Shown here: piece by piece, positions 59,365-64,000 of the stretch
Position numbering within the stretch: position 1 is the first letter of the stretch
How the letters are laid out: each line of letters begins with the position of its first letter
DNA from: Atopsyche davidsoni
Lineage: Eukaryota > Arthropoda > Insecta > Trichoptera > Hydrobiosidae
NCBI GenBank assembly: GCA_022113835.1
Contig: JAILWY010000023.1
Span: 16,676,001 to 16,740,000 of the forward strand
Direction of reading: 5' to 3'
DNA: 64,000 bases
The notes under the pieces: model-generated
The model's input: only the letters and a program-made list of their open reading frames with translations
What the model was told of the DNA's origin: nothing
Databases searched by the model: none
Position numbers and translations under genes: made by a program

Positions 59365-59645
59365 TACAAAAAGGCTTCTTTTTTAATATAAAGTTCGTCC
59401 AAAGTACGCTTTGTACAGGTAGATGTGTCTGAAGCACCTGCGCGTAGGAGTCCAGGCGACACGTGCGCGCCGGCACTCGAATAGCGGTTCTCTCCACGTG
59501 TCACGAACTGACCGACAGAGCCTCCTCGTTCTTACTGTGCCATCACGACTTTCAGGCTTTCATCCGGCTGTAATGATAGCGTATGTAAATAATTGTTAAC
59601 AATGCACGTCTCCTACACACGCCGCGGTTGGTAGATTAATCTATA
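59365..59645. promoter_or_regulatory. G+C-rich island with paired CACGTG sites
   Basis: CACGTG at 59460-59465 and 59495-59500 lie 35 bp apart, with CACCTG near 59435 and ATTGTTAACAAT, a perfect 12-bp palindrome, near 59592. From 59607, TCCTACACACGCCGCGGTTG resembles the left arm of the ACACGCTGCGA MITE family. Candidate enhancer. Confidence 0.3.
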
Positions 59646-59825
59646 ACAAATAATACCCAGTTCAGGTATTTTCAGTGATAATCTGAGAACACGGAGTCTA
59701 CGGTTTGTATAAAAAAAATAGTAATAATTTTTTTTTTGTAGACGATACTTTTAAAAATATTGACAAGTGTTTAGTTTTTATAAATATGTCATATCAACGT
59801 TGGAATTTAATGTAGTTGCTATCTC

Positions 59826-60322
59826 TTTTAAGGGCCTAAGCCCCATACTCGAGTTTTTTTGATCATTTTCCGGTCCGTTTTGCGAAAAATCGACTGCACC
59901 AATCAAAAAAATTTAAATGAAAAAAGTTTGATACATCCCTTCTTCCGAACAAAATATATTTTTATTTCTTATAAATTTACTATTAATATGATAAATATGT
60001 GTTTTTCCGATTGAAGTGTAGGCATTTGGAGATTCGTCATGTCATTGTTCTAAGAGTCCTAAACATTTTAGTCTTTTTTTCAATTAGAATTAAAAGATTT
60101 ATTTTGAAAATAAAAAAAAAAAGTCTTAAACAAACTTTGGTTTTGAAAAGTCGTCATTTTATCCAATTTTTCAACATCTTCAAGATTTTATTTTACCTTG
60201 AAAATGGACGTTCATTAAATAATAAAAAATAGATTCATATAATCTATAGTTTTTTCAATACTCTATTAAAAAATCAATGTGACAATTGAATTAATTAAAT
60301 GGCACGATTTCGCCAGGTAAAA
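59826..60322 (-). mobile_element. Dispersed repeat of about 500 bp, copy 2 (inverted)
   Basis: This is the inverse counterpart of 45137-45682. TTAAGGGCCTAAGCCCCATA lies at the low end and CACGATTTCGCCAGGTAA near the high end. Near-identity spans about 59850-60060 (for example GCGAAAAATCGACTGCACCA). The middle is diverged and the ORF of copy 1 is broken here. TTAA is present at the low boundary. Confidence 0.7.
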
Positions 60323-61292
60323 CGGTCCTTTTTTGTGGCAGACGGAGGATGGACACCAAGCAAGGTTAAGTAGCAAGACCCTTTAAGATTAGATCAAAAA
60401 ACCTAGTAGGCAAGTATTAGGAAGTATTTCAAAGGTAATACGGCTGTATTCGATTTGATACGTCTCCAGCACTTGCAGGCTCTAACATAGCAGCAGTGAG
60501 GTTATAGACATCGATTTGAGCTTTTGTTTAAAAAAAAATCATATTTCATTGTATCGCTGATACGCCATGTGAATCAAATCTAAATACGCGGTTATATTGT
60601 TACACGGGATTCTTGTAACGGTAAGCCGAATTGTCTGCGATACAACGATGAATGTTCTTTTAAAGATAAGATGAAGTAGAACCGATTTGTACTGTTGTAC
60701 TTCCACTCACAAAATAACGCATTATTTGTGAAGCAACGAAAATAGATGTTACCAGTGCTTACTTGGAAGTGTGTTCAGGTTTAAAAAAATATTTACAAGA
60801 TTTATTATATTTGTCTGGCAAAGTAAACAATGTTTTAAATATTTATGTAACAATACCGTTAGAGGCGACAGTCACTTTTCGCAATATTAAATATCAATTC
60901 ATGTTTTATTTTTTTTCATGTCTGTTGATATACAAGCAAATTTAGGCCGATATATATTTTTTTATATCTAGTATATATTTACATGTATCACACAAATTTT
61001 TTTAAAAATTATATAATAATCTACTGCTTATTTTTATAAAAATCTACGCGAATTGTTAATGACATATTTGACTTTAAAAAAAGTTTTGAAAATTTTATCC
61101 CTCTTATTTTGATTTATAAATACATTATACCAAAACATCATATTGTGTATTTTTTTTATCTAGTTTTACCATATATTCTTATTAACAGCCAGCACCTTCC
61201 ATATATTATATTTCTATGTAATATCCGAAGCGTTTGTGGTAATATTGGCACGGAGTATTGGTAATGTGGTAAGAATGGCACGATAATGATAA
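60323..61292. other. No gene seen
   Basis: A+T-rich beyond 60760. Nothing recognised. Confidence 0.5.
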
Positions 61293-61361
61293 CATTTTGA
61301 TATTTTAAATAATAAGTAAAATACTTGAGTGATTTTACTTATTATTTAAAATATCAAAATG
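61293..61361. repeat. Perfect 30-bp inverted repeat hairpin
   Basis: CATTTTGATATTTTAAATAA continuing to GTAAAAT (61293-61322) is repeated exactly in inverse at 61332-61361 around the 9-base loop ACTTGAGTG. No mismatch is seen. It could be a recent foldback, or a hairpin RNA if transcribed. Confidence 0.85.
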
Positions 61362-62194
61362 GAATTCCACCAAGTACTCTCTGTTAAAAATATTGAATTT
61401 TGAGAACATTTTGATTAAAAACTGAGTTTTGTCTTTAAAGGGTTAACAGTAAAATGTTGAAAATGAAAATTGAATGCGTTGAACAATGGTGATTTGAATA
61501 TAAAGATAAACAAGTTAATGTTAAAATTAACTGAATTTCGGCCGCGATAAATTCACTTGGAATTTCAAATTGAACACTTTCTGCTTTCTTTGCTACAAGG
61601 ATTGGTATCGTAGCGTAACATCTTGTATCTTTGTCTTAGGTTTTCAAAGATTTGTCTGCACGAGACAAGATCTGTAGCAAAGTACTTGTTGGAGGTACAG
61701 ACCAAACCAAATCATGTACTGTACCATGTGATTCAGCATAAATTTAATGTTACCATTTGTGTTAGTGATTTGGAAATATTTCTAATATTCTATAATTGTA
61801 AAATGGCTCTTTAAATATATTACGGTGTAAAATTAAATAAAAAATATAAAATCAAATGAAAAGCGAGTTGTTGAAAAATTGTGTTTTACTTGACTTCTCC
61901 CTCTTATTTTCAACATGATACTCGACATATAAAAAAATAATGATAGCATGCAATAACTGCGTATATCTGATGTAATGGAATTTCAAGGGCCATGTTCAGG
62001 GGCTTAGTATAAACTTCCTGAAAAAAGTTCCAGTATCAGGAACAATACAAAAAAGCACAGGACACTAAAAAAATGCTATGAGTAGAAAACAGCATTGTAG
62101 TGGGAGTAACATCGCATAGATTTTTTAATAATAATTACTGAAAATCTTTTTTTTTTATGTAAAAAAAAATGTGTGATAAATGTAAAGTGAGTAT
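61362..62194. other. A+T-rich stretch, no gene seen
   Basis: Nothing recognised. Confidence 0.5.
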
Positions 62195-62321
62195 ACTAGC
62201 AGTGAGTACAATTTCGATTGACTAGTTTGGAAAATTTCCCCAAATTGTGATGACAAACCTTGTACATAACAAGTAAGGTACCAAACCTATTAAAAAAAAA
62301 AAAAAAAAACTAGCAGTGAGT
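62195..62321 (+). mobile_element. Short retroposed sequence with poly(A) and 13-bp target duplication
   Basis: ACTAGCAGTGAGT occurs at 62195-62207 and again at 62309-62321. Between them lie about 84 bp ending in ACCAAACCTATT and an A-run of about 18. A unique insert with a 3' poly(A) and a long identical target duplication is the hallmark of LINE-mediated retroposition. The insert holds GGAAAATTTCCCC, a short inverted repeat, but no A or B box, and I do not recognise its source RNA. Confidence 0.75.
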
Positions 62322-62665
62322 GTAGTGCAAGCCACCCAGTATAGTGAGGTACATAGTGGGTATGAAGCTGGTACGAGGCGAGATTGAAGCTATTCGTTGT
62401 TTGTAATGGGTACGTTGACCTTAGAGTCTCTGGGGCTCTCTTCGCCGGCCAATATTGTAATAATGCTCACGAGCAAACTCATCTACGCTGTAAACACATC
62501 TCTTACGCTATGCCTGGCGATTTGCTATTATCCAATATGTAAACCATTGGAATGTCTAGATCACGGATCACCGGTTGTAATATGCTTTGTTAAAGTGTAA
62601 TTTGTGGCTGTTTTTGGTCAAATTTTGTTTGTGATATCTTAATTTTTCAATTCGTTGATTTAACC

Positions 62666-63095
62666 CACTGATTCCCAAAGTGGTGCAAGGGATCGAAGAT
62701 AGCGAAAAATTAAATTGGATTGGAATTTAAGCAGGTCATCACCAAAATTTAGGCATTACGTAAATGTCATAATTGAACACAGATTGAACCTATGTACATA
62801 CATAATAATGCTGTTAATCCTGCATTATGGACTATAGCAAGAAGATATTTGATAGCTTTTCCATCTTCATACCACATGGAGAAGGGTTTCAGTGCAGTTG
62901 TCAACCTTACAAAAAAAAGAAATAGTTATTCAATGTTTACATACCGACATAAAATGTGGCGCACCTGTATATCAGATGTCAAAAAATATGTTTGAAGATG
63001 ATGAATTTGCAAAAATTCAATATTAGCAAGGGGTCTTCGAAAAAGAGGAAAACTCGACAAGGGGTCGACGGGACAAAATAGTTTGAGAGCCTATG
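62666..63095 (+). mobile_element. hAT element relic (ZBED/SCAND3-type), copy 2
   Basis: The 430-bp element begins CACTGATTCCCAAAGTGG and ends ATAGTTTGAGAGCCTATG. It is flanked by a perfect 8-bp duplication, ATTTAACC, at 62658-62665 and 63096-63103. The ends are imperfect inverted repeats (CA, then CTCAAACT / TCCCAAAG). The interior matches 25190-25663 closely. It lacks nearly all of the transposase. Confidence 0.85.
62838..62933 (+). pseudogene. hAT transposase C-terminal dimerisation relic
   Basis: The frame reads IAFPSSYHMEKGFSAVVNLT and then KKRNS. It matches the dimerisation region of SCAND3/ZBED5-like hAT transposases, one residue shorter than the usual NLLTKKRN. A 67-codon frame (62792-62995) covers it, but catalytic and BED domains are absent. 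Confidence 0.65.
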
Positions 63096-63382
63096 ATTTA
63101 ACCATATTTGTAGATATTCCAACTTTAGATATGATCTTATCTAAATTAACGACTAATTATAAAGTTTTTTTTAAGACGCGCAGTTGCAGAGATATCAATG
63201 GTAAGACTGAAATATTAAAATATGAATGTGTTAAAGATGAAGCTCCCTTACACTATGTGATACACCTGAAAACCGACAAAAATAATTTTTTCGATAAAAT
63301 ACCTGTAGGGCTAATTTTTAGTGCAATTAAAAAATTCTACAAAAATAATGTAACCCTATTTTTTTTGCTGCGTGTATTGTAA

Positions 63383-64000
63383 ATTAAACCAGTCTGTCTT
63401 TGGATCATTGCATATCGTTTATACTTAACAATCGGTTCCCAATTGGTTTTTGAAGGGTAGTCGACGGAAATAAAATAAAATGGCTGTAATATTTGCGGCC
63501 CGCAGTTTCGCTCCCCCGCGCATTGCATGCCAGTACGTGTGTTCTCCAGTCAAGTATTCTGAAATTGCTTTGCATAGATATAATCGAATCCGACAATAGA
63601 CATGCGAGTTCGAGTATTCTTATTTCTATTTTCCGCCATTGTGCTGGAAGACCATTCCGAGGCCGTCGCAATAGTTTGATCCGCAATTTGAGGTATTGTG
63701 GTGCTCAACGCTGATTTGATATAGCCGAAAATTTACTCTCGACAAGGTATTTTGTTTCTATCACAAACCAAGTATTATTGAAATAAATGGCACTAAAAAT
63801 ATTCGCTAAGTTATGATTTGCAATTTTTACTTTTCGTATGTTAATATATCAAAAAATTTAATACACCAATATATTTAACGTTATCTGCGAAATTGTGAAT
63901 TCACGGATTATTATTTTAAGACCCCGTTAAAGAAGTATTAACAATTTTCAGTACAAAGGCGCTTTTGTGACAATTGACCCTAACTGAAAACTGACCCAAC
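63383..64000. other. No confident gene at the window edge
   Basis: A G+C-richer patch lies at 63480-63700 with overlapping 73-93 codon frames on both strands. At 63952 an acceptor (ACAATTTTCAG) precedes an 11-codon frame, YKGAFVTIDPN, before a stop; this is too short to call. Confidence 0.35.

Larger units (their letters stand above)
62594..63382 (+). pseudogene. 116-codon open frame split by a hAT insertion
   Basis: The frame is open from 62594 to the hAT insertion point. Ignoring the element and one target duplication it continues in phase from 63104 to TAA at 63380-63382. The downstream part is protein-like, including DIPTLDMILSKLTTNYKVFF and later DEAPLHYVIHLKTDKNNFFD. No signal peptide or known motif is seen and I cannot name it. 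As it stands a shorter frame starts inside the hAT end (63083). It could be a disrupted exon or a fragment of an older transposon. Confidence 0.35.

Overview
This is a eukaryotic window, most likely from an insect, and my best guess is a moth or butterfly. It is strongly A+T-rich throughout and has no long open frame: the longest is about 139 codons. It carries fossils of several animal DNA transposon groups: piggyBac-like with TTAA target sites, hAT with 8-bp target duplications, mariner-like, and several MITE families. Its few candidate core-promoter signals are of insect type. No ribosomal RNA, full tRNA, CRISPR array or operon is visible. The species and the neighbouring genes cannot be named from the sequence alone.

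Layout. 1-2.5 kb holds a four-unit heat-shock-like palindrome, a cluster of MITE copies and one exon-like frame. 5.3-7.7 kb holds the best promoter candidate: a GAGA tract, an Inr/DPE-like start near 6962 and a possible 5' UTR exon with donors at 7323 and 7735. 10-14 kb is dense in repeats: a hAT MITE with target duplication, tRNA-like relics, a MITE, a decayed coding stretch and a piggyBac fragment. 14-21 kb is mostly empty, with an orphan 93-codon frame and G+C-richer islands. 21-32 kb holds a palindromic element, a microsatellite, a hAT element inside an open frame, inverted repeats and a hairpin. 32-45 kb is a chain of G+C-richer, CpG-rich islands with YY1/Pho-type, CRE, E-box and Sox-type words, plus a second piggyBac copy. 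45-51 kb holds a 210-bp near-perfect palindrome, candidate exons on both strands and a mariner transposase relic. 51-58 kb is nearly empty apart from one MITE. 58-64 kb holds the third piggyBac copy, a repeat paired with 45 kb, a short retroposed sequence with poly(A) and target duplication, and a second hAT copy that splits a 116-codon frame.

Interpretation. The window looks like intergenic or intronic sequence around one or more regulated genes. Short islands of higher G+C stand out from an A+T-rich background and are candidate enhancers or promoters. Coding evidence is limited to short exon-like frames with good splice signals, none of which I can assign to a named protein. The best-supported calls are the transposon fossils, because termini and target duplications can be read directly.
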